A stretch of 64,000 bases of DNA from Verrucomicrobiales bacterium (GCA_016793885.1 JAEUHE010000060.1:52686-116685), one strand, 5' to 3'; numbered from the stretch's first letter, positions 1-9,360 are shown. The notes: generated by a model from the sequence alone, not told the origin. Numbers and translations: made by a program.

Positions 1-117
1 TTTGGCACGATGCCGAAGTTCGCCAAGGCGTCGAGCGGCTGGTTAGCGCTTCAGGGTGACCATGGCGAGGTTTCCTTCCGCAATATCAAGATCCGTCCGC
101 TTCCGGTGAAGAAGTGA
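1..117 (+). CDS. DUF1080 (3-keto-disaccharide hydrolase) family protein, C-terminal fragment
   Basis: Only the last 38 codons are inside the window; the frame is open from base 1 and stops with TGA at 115-117. The visible tail contains GWLALQGDHGEVSFRNIKIR, the typical closing strand of DUF1080 concanavalin-like domains, where 'LQ.HG..V.FRNI.I' is strongly conserved. Members are usually secreted proteins of Planctomycetes and Verrucomicrobia linked to sugar (3-keto-glycoside) breakdown. The gene converges with the CotH-type gene on the minus strand, with a 53-base gap. Family assignment is from a short but characteristic motif; the substrate cannot be judged. Confidence 0.75.
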   Translation, partial: FGTMPKFAKASSGWLALQGDHGEVSFRNIKIRPLPVKK

Positions 118-170
118 CGGCGACCTTTCGCCGCCAGGTGAATGTGGTATCTCTGAACCTGGTCCCGATC

Positions 171-3100
171 TCAAAACCGAGCTTTCACCACCACGCGGAT
201 AAACGCTTGCGGCAGGACGTTGGGCATTCCCCACGTCTCTTCGGCCACCCCACCCGACAGGGTTCGGGTGGACAGCAATAAGGCCGGTGTCCATTGCGCC
301 AGGTCGGCCGAGGTTTCTACGACGAGGCGGGCGTCGTCGGCGCTTAGGCGACGAGGTAGAGTGACGGTGAACCGGCCTTGTTCATCCAGGTGGGGCACAA
401 TGGACCCCGGGCCGGAGTTGGCATCCTCATCGCTCGTTCCCAAGGCGTATTCCACGATCGCCGGCAGACCGTCCAGGTCCCGGTCCTCGGTTGGCGAACC
501 GCTGAACAAGGTTGCATCGGTGTCCGCCGGACTCCCATTCGTGCTCGTGCTGGTCCGCCAGGCGATGGGATTATCCAGGCCAAGATCCGGGTGAGCCAGG
601 ACCAGGGTATATCCACCGCCATCCGCCTCCACGGGCCAAGGCCGAGCCCCGTCGTAGCGCAGGGAGGCAATCACCTCGGCGGAGGGGCCTACCAACGTCA
701 GTTCCTCGCCGCCGTTGTTCAAGCTTCCGAAGTAGGAGCCTCCCACCGGCACTCCGATGCCGTAGCGTTGCTGAAAATTAAAGAGGTCGTTCACCAGGAT
801 CAATCGCTGACCAGGAATCAGGACGGTGTTGCGGTTGTCGGCGAACGCATAATCCACCCCATTGGTAAAGCGAGCGCCGCGAAGGTTGACCGCCCGATCC
901 GAAAGGTTGGCCAGTTCGATGAACTCGCTCTGATCCGCGCCCGGCGGATTGAAGTTCAATTCGCTGACCACCACTTCGCCCGGAGCGACGGCGGAGGATC
1001 CGACCTGGTAGAAAACCTCGTTCAGAGCGGACCAGGTGTTGCCATCCTTCGTCCGAGCTCGGATGAGAGTGCTGTGAGCGAGGGGCGGAAGCATCTCGGA
1101 AAGGGCGCGGGGACGGGCTGCGATCAGCTCGAGATCAAAGCTGGCGTCATCTCCCTGGATGTTTTGGTGCAGCTCCACCGCGAGAACGTTGCGTCCGGAC
1201 ACGAGCAGGGCGGGGGAGACCGTGACGATCACAAAAGTCTTCCCATCATCGGCCGCCGTGGTGCCTTGGGTGGCGCCGGTGACCACTCCTCCGGCAATGG
1301 AACTGCGGGTGACCACGTTGCCGTTGAGATAGACTATCGCCCCGTCGTCGCGTTTCAGACGCAGGCTGAGGGTGGTGATGCTGCTAGGCTGCTGCACGTC
1401 GAAGGCGTGACGGAAGTAGGCGGTGAAAAACCGGTTGGTTCCTTCTGCGGAAGGAATGACGGTGGCTTCGTCTCCTTCGCCGTAACCCAGCTCGGCCGGT
1501 CCTGCGCCCCAACTGACATCGTTGAACTCTGGATGCTTCCAGTTGGCGGCGGACCAATTGGTGTTGCCCGGAATGACGTCGCTGCGGCCCAGGCCGGCCT
1601 TGTCGGTGAACCATCGCCAGGTGGAACCTGCGCGAACCAAGAATTGGTTCGTCGACGTGAGTAGGTAGGGCAGGGCCTGGCCCGAGAGAGCCCCTCCGGG
1701 TAGCCGTGGATCTTCCCCATTCAGCGTGTAGTAAATCGTCTTGTTGGTGGGACCTTTGAACTCCGGGACGTAATTCGCTGGGACCGTTCCGCCCGGCTGA
1801 GACAGGGAAGGAGCCTCGAGTTTGGGATAGAATCCCGCGTTGCGCCATTCGGTCAGCGCCTGGGCGGTTCGAGCCGGTAACCAGGTTCGGCGCATCTCGT
1901 CGCGTCGTGAAGCCCAGTCGGCTGGATTGAGATAGAGCCAGCGGGCGGCCTCGGCGTAGAACGCTCGTTGGATCTGGTCGCAGCGATGGTTGAGTCGCGC
2001 CAGGTTGCTTTCCGGTGTGAGCGGTCCGCCGTTGAAAAGAGCAGCGTGAATGCGATCCGCCAGGAGAATGCGGTACTCGGGATTGTTTTCGGCGTACAGC
2101 ATTGAAAACAGGCTCCCCGGTCCGTCGCCGGCGGATCTTCCTGGAGCACCGCGGCTGGTGCGATCGCCGGCCGCGCAATAGAAAGAGCCGCAGAACCAAC
2201 CGTCCGCGTCGTTCAGATAAAACTTAAACCCGCTGCCTGGACCCTTGGGACCGACGCATCGGTATTCATCCTCACTCCCTCCAAACATCCACATCAGCAT
2301 GTAATCGATGTATTCAGGCACATCCAGATAGGGTTTCACTCCGTCATAGTTGCGGCGGAGGCCTTTGATTTTCTCCCAGGTCGTGCCGTCTCCATCATAA
2401 GGCGTGCCGGGGTCCGCCCAGCCTCCGACATTCCAGTTTCCGTTGATGGATTCATAGTCTTCCTTGGTTCCGCCCAGGTAGCTCGAATGCATCGCAGCGC
2501 CCCAACGTTCGCGCAGGTGATACAGCCCCCAATAGGTGCCGTTGAGATACAGGTGCACGAAGCGTCCATGTGGATTGAGTCGGCCCATGTTCAGCAGGGT
2601 GTCGTCGGTGAACACGTTGGACATATAGAATCCCCGATCCACCATGTCGTGCGAACCGTTTCGCAGCTCGAGCTCATCAAATTCTTCCACCGGCGTGGTT
2701 CCTTGTTCGAAGCCTTTGAAAACAGGATAGCGCAGTTTGCTGGTGCCATACTCCGATCGGAAGTAGAGCCGGAAGCTCTTCTTTTCGAAGAAGGTGAAGG
2801 CGCCGCCGAACCAGCGAGTACCGCACCGGGCATGCACCCCGGGGGACCCATCCGGGTTGAGCCACTCGAAGGAACTGGCCACCTCGGTGGTGTCGTTGGC
2901 GGGGGAGGACGTCACCAAGGAGATCGAAGGCACATCCCGCAGCGCTTGGATCATTTGCGGTCCGTAGGTCGCGTGTCGCGTGATCGAAGTCTTCATCACC
3001 GAGGCTTTGACCACGTTGCTGAGGTAGAGGTAGGTCTGGGTATCGATATCGGTGGGAGCCCAGCCTGGTTTGTAGGCCATCGCCCGAAGCAGCGTCGTGT

Positions 3101-4553
3101 TGGTGATCAGAATAGGTTGGGTGTACAGGGTGCCGTTGGTTGGGCTCGGGTCCTTGCCATTGACGGTGTATCGGATCTGAGCACCGTCGGTGGAGCTGGT
3201 GATGGCCACCACAATATTCGTCTCGTAAAACCCCCGGTCCAGGCTGAAGGAGGTATCGCCGACGACTCCATCGTAAGCCACGCCGTTGGTGGCTCCCGGG
3301 CTGGCGGGCCGAAAGTAACCGAGCTTTCCACTGGTCTCGATGCCGTAGCTCACATTCTCCCGTTGTCGCGGATACTGTTTGGTCGCGGGGAAGTTAGTGG
3401 GAAACTGCTGCAGAATTTGGGCTCCGTCGGGAGCGACCAAGGCCAGATAATCACCACCCGCGTCTAGCTTGAAGTTCGTGTGGAGTTCCCCCGCCGGATC
3501 CATGCGATTCTTATCCGAGGCGTAGACGATCAGGAATCCGTAGGGCTTGATCCGGGCGTTGGGCAGGGTCCATTGCGTCAGGTTGGTGGGATTGTCGGTC
3601 AGGGAGTAGCCGCCCAGCTTCAAACTATAAGGATTGGGATTGTGCAGCTCGATCCAATCCGATTTGTCACCATCCTCATCCGATAGTTGTCCTCCATTGC
3701 TGGCCATGAATTCAGTGATTTTCGGGGGGGCCAAGTTCACATTCACTCCGATCGGAAGGGAGGCCGTCACGATTCCGGCCTCGTTGCTGGCCGTCAGGGT
3801 GTAGACCGTGGTGGTGCTGGGCTGGATGGTGACGGAACCGTTGGTGGGAGCGATCGGTCCGATGCCGGGAGAGAGAGTGGCGGTTGTCGCATTGATTAGC
3901 TCCCAGCGGAGGGTTGTGCTTTGTCCTGTGATGAGTGTGTCGTCGTCGGATTCCAGCAGCTTGACGAGGGGAGGCTGGGTGCCATAGACCTCAACCTCGG
4001 CTAGTTGGGGGCTGTAGGCGGCGCTGTTTCGGTTGACGATACGGATGAATCGGCCCTGAAAATTTCCGTTGGGGCTGTTGGTGGCGACGATCGTATCCAC
4101 GCCGCCGACCCCTGAGTTCGAATTGTTGGCTCGGATCGTGGCGCTCCAGTTGAGCGTGCCGACGACGTCGCCCGCGCCCGAGTAGATTTCCACGCCGTAA
4201 CGGGAAAGTCGCTCCGGACAGCAGCCATCGTTACGGTTGCGGATCAGGATGCGCTCCAGGTTGTAGGATCGGCCGAGGTCCACCTCGAAGAAATAGTTAA
4301 GGGTGCCGGAGCTGGCCAGCGGATGGGAGAAGGTGGCGGGATTTCCGTCGGTCAAGGAGCTGGCGACCAGGCCGTTCCAGGTAGGGCCGGAAGTGGCGAC
4401 CGGTCGGCCCGACGCGACATTGACCGTGGAGCCTTCTGCTGCGGTAGATCGGCTTGCGGAGAGGAATCCTAACCCGCACACCAACACCCAAAGCAGCAGG
4501 CGTTGTCGGTGAGAACTACCCGAGGCGCAGGCGCGGCTGAACAGAATGAACAT
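171..4553 (-). CDS. Secreted CotH-kinase / lamin-tail / discoidin-domain surface protein (1460 aa)
   Basis: Large exported multidomain protein. A basic N-terminus and hydrophobic stretch (about residues 17-38) ending ..STAAEG look like a signal peptide. Then follow an F5/8 type C (discoidin) domain (about 45-195), an Ig-like segment (195-272), a lamin-tail domain (272-385, 'ITEFMASN..', 'DWIELHNPNP'), a chitobiase C-terminal-like segment (440-505, 'IRYTVNGKDPSPTNGTLY') and a CotH-like region (about 530-900). The CotH region shows 'DELELRNGSHD' and 'YLNGTYWGLYHLRERW'. After it come a second chitobiase-like segment, a jelly-roll-like segment, a second lamin-tail domain ('VVSELNFNPPGADQSEFIEL') and a C-terminal tail of the type common in verrucomicrobial secreted proteins. 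CotH proteins are atypical protein kinases or spore-coat proteins; in this architecture the role is probably cell-surface attachment or modification. Substrate unknown. Confidence 0.85.
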   Translation of the reverse strand: MFILFSRACASGSSHRQRLLLWVLVCGLGFLSASRSTAAEGSTVNVASGRPVATSGPTWNGLVASSLTDGNPATFSHPLASSGTLNYFFEVDLGRSYNLERILIRNRNDGCCPERLSRYGVEIYSGAGDVVGTLNWSATIRANNSNSGVGGVDTIVATNSPNGNFQGRFIRIVNRNSAAYSPQLAEVEVYGTQPPLVKLLESDDDTLITGQSTTLRWELINATTATLSPGIGPIAPTNGSVTIQPSTTTVYTLTASNEAGIVTASLPIGVNVNLAPPKITEFMASNGGQLSDEDGDKSDWIELHNPNPYSLKLGGYSLTDNPTNLTQWTLPNARIKPYGFLIVYASDKNRMDPAGELHTNFKLDAGGDYLALVAPDGAQILQQFPTNFPATKQYPRQRENVSYGIETSGKLGYFRPASPGATNGVAYDGVVGDTSFSLDRGFYETNIVVAITSSTDGAQIRYTVNGKDPSPTNGTLYTQPILITNTTLLRAMAYKPGWAPTDIDTQTYLYLSNVVKASVMKTSITRHATYGPQMIQALRDVPSISLVTSSPANDTTEVASSFEWLNPDGSPGVHARCGTRWFGGAFTFFEKKSFRLYFRSEYGTSKLRYPVFKGFEQGTTPVEEFDELELRNGSHDMVDRGFYMSNVFTDDTLLNMGRLNPHGRFVHLYLNGTYWGLYHLRERWGAAMHSSYLGGTKEDYESINGNWNVGGWADPGTPYDGDGTTWEKIKGLRRNYDGVKPYLDVPEYIDYMLMWMFGGSEDEYRCVGPKGPGSGFKFYLNDADGWFCGSFYCAAGDRTSRGAPGRSAGDGPGSLFSMLYAENNPEYRILLADRIHAALFNGGPLTPESNLARLNHRCDQIQRAFYAEAARWLYLNPADWASRRDEMRRTWLPARTAQALTEWRNAGFYPKLEAPSLSQPGGTVPANYVPEFKGPTNKTIYYTLNGEDPRLPGGALSGQALPYLLTSTNQFLVRAGSTWRWFTDKAGLGRSDVIPGNTNWSAANWKHPEFNDVSWGAGPAELGYGEGDEATVIPSAEGTNRFFTAYFRHAFDVQQPSSITTLSLRLKRDDGAIVYLNGNVVTRSSIAGGVVTGATQGTTAADDGKTFVIVTVSPALLVSGRNVLAVELHQNIQGDDASFDLELIAARPRALSEMLPPLAHSTLIRARTKDGNTWSALNEVFYQVGSSAVAPGEVVVSELNFNPPGADQSEFIELANLSDRAVNLRGARFTNGVDYAFADNRNTVLIPGQRLILVNDLFNFQQRYGIGVPVGGSYFGSLNNGGEELTLVGPSAEVIASLRYDGARPWPVEADGGGYTLVLAHPDLGLDNPIAWRTSTSTNGSPADTDATLFSGSPTEDRDLDGLPAIVEYALGTSDEDANSGPGSIVPHLDEQGRFTVTLPRRLSADDARLVVETSADLAQWTPALLLSTRTLSGGVAEETWGMPNVLPQAFIRVVVKARF

Positions 4554-4936
4554 AAGACTTCGGCGGTGAGGCTTAACCGGCAGACGCGCCCTGGCAGCGA
4601 GCGCCAGCGGCAGGTCCGACGAGACCTGTTTATAGTTTTACCACGTGACCACGACCGTCTCCAGTGGACGGCGATAAAAGATGACGGCGCCCATCCGGGA
4701 TGTCAGCCGACTTCACCCCAGATGGGGGCAAGGCCTCCAGCGGGGGGGTAGCGAACACTAACACCTTGGATAGGAAGCACCAACCTGTTTGTTACGGATT
4801 TCGCGGCCGCCGAACGACGGAATCCTGCCGGACCGGGAAAATGGACACAGCGGGGCTATTTCCGTGCGTGGGCTTGGGTGGGTATGGGTCGGGTGGAGCT
4901 AGACCCTACAAAACCTAAAACCTTGATATAAAAGCC
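4554..4936. other. Intergenic region, divergent between CotH gene and tRNA-Val
   Basis: No coding region is supported here; short frames give low-complexity Arg/Gly-rich translations. It must hold the promoter of the minus-strand CotH-type gene; an AT-rich TATAAA lies on the minus strand near 4630, about 80 bases upstream of that start, but no convincing -35 was found. A G-rich block sits at 4741-4750. Confidence 0.4.
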
Positions 4937-4965
4937 TTGCCACTCCCGCCGTCGGCCATTATTTT
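4937..4965 (+). promoter_or_regulatory. Putative sigma-70 promoter of tRNA-Val
   Basis: TTGCCA (4937-4942), a 17-base spacer, then TATTTT (4960-4965). A start about 7 bases downstream would give a leader of roughly 40 bases before the tRNA at 5011. Spacing is ideal and position is right; the -10 is only a moderate match. Inferred by eye. Confidence 0.4.
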
Positions 4966-5010
4966 CATCGAGTCACTGCGATTCAAAAGCGGTGACCAAC
5001 CTCTTTGGAT

Positions 5011-5085
5011 GCGCGGTTAGCTCAGTGGTAGAGCATCACCTTGACACGGTGGGGGTCACAGGTTCAAGCCCTGTATCGCGCACCA
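5011..5085 (+). tRNA. tRNA-Val (anticodon GAC)
   Basis: A full cloverleaf folds by hand. The acceptor stem pairs 5011-5017 with 5075-5081 (one G-U pair), the D stem is GCTC/GAGC, and the anticodon stem 5036-5040 pairs with 5048-5052 around a 7-base loop with GAC at 5043-5045. The T arm is ACAGG TTCAAGC CCTGT. The 3' CCA is encoded in the DNA. GAC reads the valine codons GUC and GUU. Confidence 0.96.
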
Positions 5086-5490
5086 TTCAAACTTCAAAAA
5101 CTCCAGCAAAAGCCGCTGTCTCTTCGCGACGTTTTCCACTGGAATTGTTTTTCCCGTTTTTAAAAGGTGGTGTGCATGCGGGATTCTCCCCCGATGCTCC
5201 CCGAATCCTGGTCAGATGATGGGCCCCAGAGCGGTTTACAAGCTGCCAACACAACCCCAGCGAGTGTGGGTGACCGTGGACCAGTTGGGCTCCGATCAGC
5301 ACCAGCACCCTGACCGGTGGCACGTCCGACTTCAGTGATCCGGCTGGATTGCTGAGGTCATGTTTATACCTTTGCACTGACTTCAGGTCCTTTTCGAACC
5401 CGGTGTTGCGCACAGAACAGGGTGGCCTTCCTGAAAGGTTGGATTATCCAATACCTGTCCTTTACAGAAGGACACATCTAACTCACTGGC
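5086..5490. other. Degraded region after tRNA-Val
   Basis: No intact gene is seen. The plus-strand frame that later encodes the DUF4143 remnant can be read back from 5481 but meets a TAA at 5479-5481 and shows no recognisable ATPase motifs. Together with the truncated remnants downstream this looks like decaying DNA at a tRNA 3' end, a common insertion point for mobile elements; no integrase or direct repeat of the tRNA 3' end was found. Confidence 0.4.
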
Positions 5491-5862
5491 TTGATCCGGG
5501 CCTTCGATGCCAGTGGACGCTCGAATGTGGGGCATGCGCTGGAAACGGCCGTGCTGCTCGAACTGGAGCGGCGTGGCGCGGAAGTTGGCTACGTGAAGAC
5601 CGGGAGCGGACTGGAAGTGGATTTCCTGGCACGTCATCCGGCCTCTGGAGAGGAATTGATTCAGGTGTGCGCGGACCTGAGTAATCAGGACACGCAGGAA
5701 CGGGAGTTGCGCGCACTCACCGAAGCGGGCGGCCATCATCGAAATGCCGTACAACGTTTACTCGTTTTAGACCGTGATGCCGTGGCGGGGCTGAACTCCC
5801 CGCAACTCGAGGTTCAACCCGTCTACGAATGGATGCTCGAAACAGCTCCCAAGAAAGGGTAG
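5491..5862 (+). pseudogene. C-terminal remnant of a DUF4143-type AAA+ ATPase
   Basis: The 123-codon reading frame begins at a TTG directly after an in-frame TAA (5479-5481). It encodes the C-terminal nuclease-fold part of ATP-binding proteins with DUF4143: 'NVGHALETAVLLELERRGAEV' is the conserved block (residues 12-32), followed by 'GLEVDFLARHP', 'ELIQVCADL' and 'TQERELRALTEA'. Complete members are about 380-450 residues with an N-terminal Walker-type ATPase; none of that survives here. The residues 'TGLIRAF' at the start match the usual 'DTGL' step of the family, so the break lies just upstream of DUF4143. The tail to the stop looks intact. Probably non-functional, although expression from TTG cannot be excluded. 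The function of DUF4143 ATPases is not established. Confidence 0.7.
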
Positions 5863-5994
5863 GTCACTGTGAAACGCGCGAAGCACGGTAAAACCGCCTC
5901 CACGCGTTGGGATCATTTCAATCGAGATCTGTCCAAAGTTGAGTGGTTTAATGACTGGCGCGCTGAATGTCACCCGACGCGCGGAATGGTTCCC
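5863..5994. other. Intergenic sequence without recognised genes
   Basis: About 130 bases downstream of the DUF4143 remnant. A GTG-initiated frame at 5869 is short and has no recognisable features. Nothing else seen. Confidence 0.3.
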
Positions 5995-6078
5995 CTAATC
6001 CGATAGGACCAGACTTCCGTCCGAGGCGATGGCCACTCCACTGGGTGAGTTCAGTCTCGTAAGCTGATTCGTGCATGC
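5995..6078 (-). pseudogene. C-terminal remnant of an NHL-repeat protein
   Basis: On the minus strand a short frame ending in TAG (5995-5997) reads 'LTRLNSPSGVAIASDGSLVL' followed by SD. This matches the core of an NHL beta-propeller blade ('L..P.GVA.d.dG.l.vaD'). Only one blade is recognisable; upstream (6079-6310) the frame has no further blades, so the rest of the gene is lost or highly diverged. It is a remnant, not a gene. The assignment rests on one 25-residue motif. Confidence 0.4.
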
Positions 6079-6310
6079 ATGGGAGCTCCCGTATTCATGG
6101 ATCGAAGCAGTTTGAGGTACATCTGTTTCTTGACTCCAAGCTCACTGACTGAGCCTCTCCGTTTCCAGCAAGGTGTTCCTCCGACACCCCCGGTGGCCGA
6201 AAGTCCGTCAGAGCGACAAAGCCAGGGTTGGAGCCGGTGGACTACGATGAACCGCTGTTTCGGGGTTACATCAACGCCTACCCCTCACCAGTTGGCGCGG
6301 CGCAACGGGT
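6079..6310. other. Intergenic sequence between NHL remnant and LamG gene
   Basis: No supported gene. A plus-strand open frame crossing it (6079-6396) runs antisense into the 3' end of the LamG gene and has no family features. Confidence 0.3.
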
Positions 6311-8152
6311 TCAAAGATCCAGAACAATCCTATAAAAGACTTTGGATACTCCTTCCCCCTCGATCACTGTTGACCAACGCTCGTGGCTTCCGATGAATGG
6401 GGCATTTACCTGCGACCATGGCCCCGAGATTTCAGGCGAAGATTCGAGGTGGTAGGGAATTCCGCTCGTGGGTTGAAAGCTGAGCTGAATACGATTCGGA
6501 CGCAGCGCGGTTCCACTCAATACTGGGCTGCCGACGAATCGAACCTCGCTCACCCAGCCTGCATCGCTTCCCGTGCTCACCGCCTCATCCTTCGCAAACC
6601 ACCAGGACAGCTTATGGACTCCGTCCGAGATCGGGATGGTGACCTGGCTCCATTCGACTTCCCCAGAGATGCTGTGAATAGGAGGTGCGTCATCCAAGGC
6701 GATCGATAAAAAATCGTAGTCTTGCTCGGACGACACTTTCCACCAATAAGTGACTATGCCTGGTCCGGTAAACGAGCCCGACATCTCCGACGTTTCTTCG
6801 TCGGAGATGTCGCCGCTTTGTGCGGTTCTATTTGACGCATGTCCCCCAACGGAGGTAGTTGGAAACCAAAGGGCGTTTCCCGAGGTTGTCCACTCAAGCT
6901 CAGGCACTCCAAGGGCCAGCCCCAGACTCTCCTCTAAGCCTACGACAAGTTGGACGACTTTACTGGTGGTTGAACCGAGGCTGTTCGCGACGACAACTGA
7001 GTAGTCGCCGGAGTCTGAAAAGGTCACGGCTGGAAGAATCAGCAGTCGGTTCGTTGCCCCGGCCATTGGGAGATCATTCCTGAACCATTGAAATTGTAGG
7101 GTGCTTGCCGAGCAGCAGCCATCTACCTCGAGCGTGGCTTGATCGGCGACCAGGAGTGAAAGGTTTATTGGCTGCCTCGTGATCCGAATGGGGATCACTT
7201 CAACTGACGCTACTGGGGATGTGATGGTTCCTAAATCGTCGGTGAGCATCAGTGCATAAGATCCCGCGTCTTCGGTAGTGGCGCTATCCCGTGAGAGCGT
7301 AGCGTTGGACTCGAGATCAAGTTTCTTTCCGTCCTTCATCCATTGGAACACCATCCCAGGACAACGGGACACCCGCGGGGATAGGTTGAACGGTTCACCG
7401 ACTGCCACCAGGATCGATTGGACTGGGTCCAAAACCCGTGGTGAGTCGCAATGCTCTTTCGATCCGTCCGCAAAAAGCGCTCCTAGTTCTTCTGGTGAGA
7501 GTGCGCGATCGAAAATGGCGATATCGTCCACCTGTCCGTGTGTCCGCCTGATGTTGCCAAGGGGGCCTGGTACTCTCCCCGCAACTAGCGATTGCCCCTG
7601 AGTGGTCTTCAGTTGCATGCGTTTGCTCGCAACTTCAACACCGTTCAAGAAGAGGTGCACGTTGGAGTTCTCAACAGTCCCTGCTAAATGATACCAAAGC
7701 CCTGGTTCGACGGCTCGACCAAAGACGGCGTCTCCCCATTGCGATACGTAGACCCGGCCATCGGCTACCATACCGATGACGAACGCTTGCTGCTCTTTGC
7801 CGAATCTTCCGTAGCCAACGAGCATCGATTCAACTTCGGGTTGGAATTCCTCAATCCGGAACCAGCAAGACATGGTTCGATCTTGATCGTCTACCGGCAG
7901 GCTGTCGGTTGGCGCTTCCATATAATCCTGCTGGCCATCAAAATTGAAAGCTGATCCTGAAACCGTAGAGTAGTAAGCTCCTCCGCTAAGGGTTCCGTTG
8001 TTCGAGCCTGCGTGATCGTTCGCATCTCCGTTCGCTGGCCACCATGAGACTAAACCTGGGATGCTAGTTGGATCAGCCACTGTACGTAGCGCAAGGAACG
8101 CAAGCAGCAAAAGGACGGCAATGCCCATCGCGTAGCTCTTCTGAGGTTTCAT
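6311..8152 (-). CDS. Secreted LamG-like / Ig-domain protein (613 aa)
   Basis: I chose the ATG at 8152 because it gives a clear signal peptide ('MGIAVLLLLAFLALRTVA' within residues 9-26). The frame stays open 66 codons further upstream, but that extension puts a long, odd leader before the signal sequence. No strong Shine-Dalgarno site is seen. Mature part: a concanavalin/LamG domain (about 30-230, starting 'PGLVSWWPANGDANDHAG', with 'LFLNGVEVASKR' and 'DDIAIFDRALSPEELGALF'), two Ig-like domains (each with 'FQW..DG/ND' and 'DAGSYAL'/'DSGDYSVVV'), and a C-terminal beta domain with 'GIVTYWWKVSSEQDYDFLS' found in many verrucomicrobial exported proteins. Probably binds glycans or matrix outside the cell; no catalytic motif seen. 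It is divergent from the sigma/kinase pair. Confidence 0.85.
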   Translation of the reverse strand: MKPQKSYAMGIAVLLLLAFLALRTVADPTSIPGLVSWWPANGDANDHAGSNNGTLSGGAYYSTVSGSAFNFDGQQDYMEAPTDSLPVDDQDRTMSCWFRIEEFQPEVESMLVGYGRFGKEQQAFVIGMVADGRVYVSQWGDAVFGRAVEPGLWYHLAGTVENSNVHLFLNGVEVASKRMQLKTTQGQSLVAGRVPGPLGNIRRTHGQVDDIAIFDRALSPEELGALFADGSKEHCDSPRVLDPVQSILVAVGEPFNLSPRVSRCPGMVFQWMKDGKKLDLESNATLSRDSATTEDAGSYALMLTDDLGTITSPVASVEVIPIRITRQPINLSLLVADQATLEVDGCCSASTLQFQWFRNDLPMAGATNRLLILPAVTFSDSGDYSVVVANSLGSTTSKVVQLVVGLEESLGLALGVPELEWTTSGNALWFPTTSVGGHASNRTAQSGDISDEETSEMSGSFTGPGIVTYWWKVSSEQDYDFLSIALDDAPPIHSISGEVEWSQVTIPISDGVHKLSWWFAKDEAVSTGSDAGWVSEVRFVGSPVLSGTALRPNRIQLSFQPTSGIPYHLESSPEISGPWSQVNAPFIGSHERWSTVIEGEGVSKVFYRIVLDL

Positions 8153-8556
8153 AGGGTTGGTAGGTAACGTTGGGTGTAGGAGTCTGAGGCTTAGACTTAG
8201 CATGGTCAGACACGCGATGCCAGAACTAAGGCGTAGGGGCTTAGTCATACGACGAAACACGGACACCGATGTAATCATCCGGCCAAGAAATGTTAAAGGG
8301 ATTCTAAGTGGCTCGGAGTTAGATTTTGGAATGAGGTCGGCCGACATCAACGAATCCTAGTTCAGTCTTGAAGCGACAGACCCCCTACGGATGCTCTTTT
8401 GAGCTTGAGGTCTGAATGGGGGGATTTGAGGTTCCACAGTGGAAGCTGGGGTAAAGCTCCAGGCAACAATGCCATCACCACCGAGTGAAGAGAGAGGCAG
8501 AAATTTTGAAAGATTTGCGTTTTTGCCCCGAGTTTATTCTGGAATGGATTATCTCT
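8153..8556. other. Divergent intergenic region between LamG gene and sigma factor gene
   Basis: About 400 bases that must carry promoters for both neighbours. It contains a perfect 6-1-6 palindrome (8432-8444, TTCCACAGTGGAA) and a CAGACC/GGTCTG inverted repeat across about 8375-8414. The sigma-factor frame can also be read from a GTG at 8485; I regard 8485-8556 as leader. No other gene seen. Confidence 0.4.
8432..8444. promoter_or_regulatory. Palindrome, possible operator upstream of the sigma-factor gene
   Basis: TTCCAC-A-GTGGAA is a perfect inverted repeat 113 bases before the chosen sigma-factor start. Such a size and symmetry fits a dimeric repressor site, but no second copy or matching regulator was identified; it may be chance. 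Confidence 0.2.
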
Positions 8557-9195
8557 ATGTCTAGTAAGCGTGAAGATCGTAAGCTTGGCGACCGACTTCA
8601 GACGAGGTTGTCTTTAATTGAGAGCCTCAAGCGGAAAGACCCGGCTTCATGGAAGGAGTTCAGCTCGCTTTACGGCGGAATTGTCCATGGATTCGCAATG
8701 AAACTAGGTTGTACCCATGATGAAGCCCAGGAAGTGGTGCAAGAGACACTGATTTCAGTGTCCAAAGATATTTCACGCTTCGACACCGATCCCGATCAGG
8801 GATCCTTCGGAGTGTGGCTTCTTACCATTGCTCGGCGCAGGGCAGTCGACCAGATGCGTAAGCGTCCCCCGCAGGGGCGATTTGTGGATATGGGTGGCCC
8901 CGGGACTGGGACGCCGCCCGTTTCGCGAATTCCAGAGCGGGAGGCCGATCTATCGGCGGTTTGGGAGACGGAGTGGAGGCAAGCACTGCTCGACAAATCG
9001 ATCGAAAGTCTCAAAACCCAGGTCAATCCCGTCCACTTCAAGATTTATTATCTGGCCGTAATTAAGGAGAAGCCCGCGTCTGAGGTGGCCAAGGCGCTAA
9101 GAGTGAGCGCCGCCCAGGTTTATCTGGTCAAGCACAGGCTTGGGCTGCAGCTCAGGCGGGAAATGAAGAAACTTCAGGATCGGGAGCCATCGTAA
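8557..9195 (+). CDS. ECF-type RNA polymerase sigma factor (212 aa)
   Basis: Sigma-70 family factor of the extracytoplasmic-function class that would direct RNA polymerase to a dedicated promoter set. Region 2 is visible in 'WKEFSSLYGGIVHGFAMKLG' and 'DEAQEVVQETLISVSKDI' (core binding, 2.2), then 'FGVWLLTIARRRAVDQMRKR' (2.3/2.4, -10 recognition). A helix-turn-helix of region 4 lies near the C-terminus ('KPASEVAKALRVSAAQVYLV'). The linker is Gly/Pro rich. The start is the ATG at 8557; a GTG at 8485 would add 24 residues without family similarity. The kinase gene follows after 165 bases on the same strand, a pairing common in Verrucomicrobia and Planctomycetes where the kinase is thought to control the sigma factor. 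No anti-sigma gene is present. Confidence 0.9.
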   Translation: MSSKREDRKLGDRLQTRLSLIESLKRKDPASWKEFSSLYGGIVHGFAMKLGCTHDEAQEVVQETLISVSKDISRFDTDPDQGSFGVWLLTIARRRAVDQMRKRPPQGRFVDMGGPGTGTPPVSRIPEREADLSAVWETEWRQALLDKSIESLKTQVNPVHFKIYYLAVIKEKPASEVAKALRVSAAQVYLVKHRLGLQLRREMKKLQDREPS

Positions 9196-9360
9196 GCCTC
9201 AGATTCCGGATTGCGTCGCTTCAACATCCGGGTCCGCGCGGGCCGTGATCCGAGTGCACGGCCTCAAGGCAATTTTCTCCAAACTTGCACTTGTGTCTTC
9301 GGCTCGCTGATGTCACAAATCTTCAGCGTTCCTTAACACTTTTCCGACACAAGGATTTTC

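Noticed and set aside
378..1664. Long plus-strand open frame (428 codons) opposite the CotH-type gene
   Set aside because: It is antisense to a clear multidomain gene, has no family motif or signal, and arises from high GC codon use of the opposite strand. The same applies to 2487-3467 and 18030-18971.
6079..6396. Plus-strand 105-codon frame as a small gene
   Set aside because: It overlaps the 3' end of the LamG gene, has no ribosome site and no recognisable composition.
8375..8414. CAGACC/GGTCTG inverted repeat as a terminator or riboswitch
   Set aside because: It has only six base pairs over a long loop, without a T run or conserved riboswitch elements.
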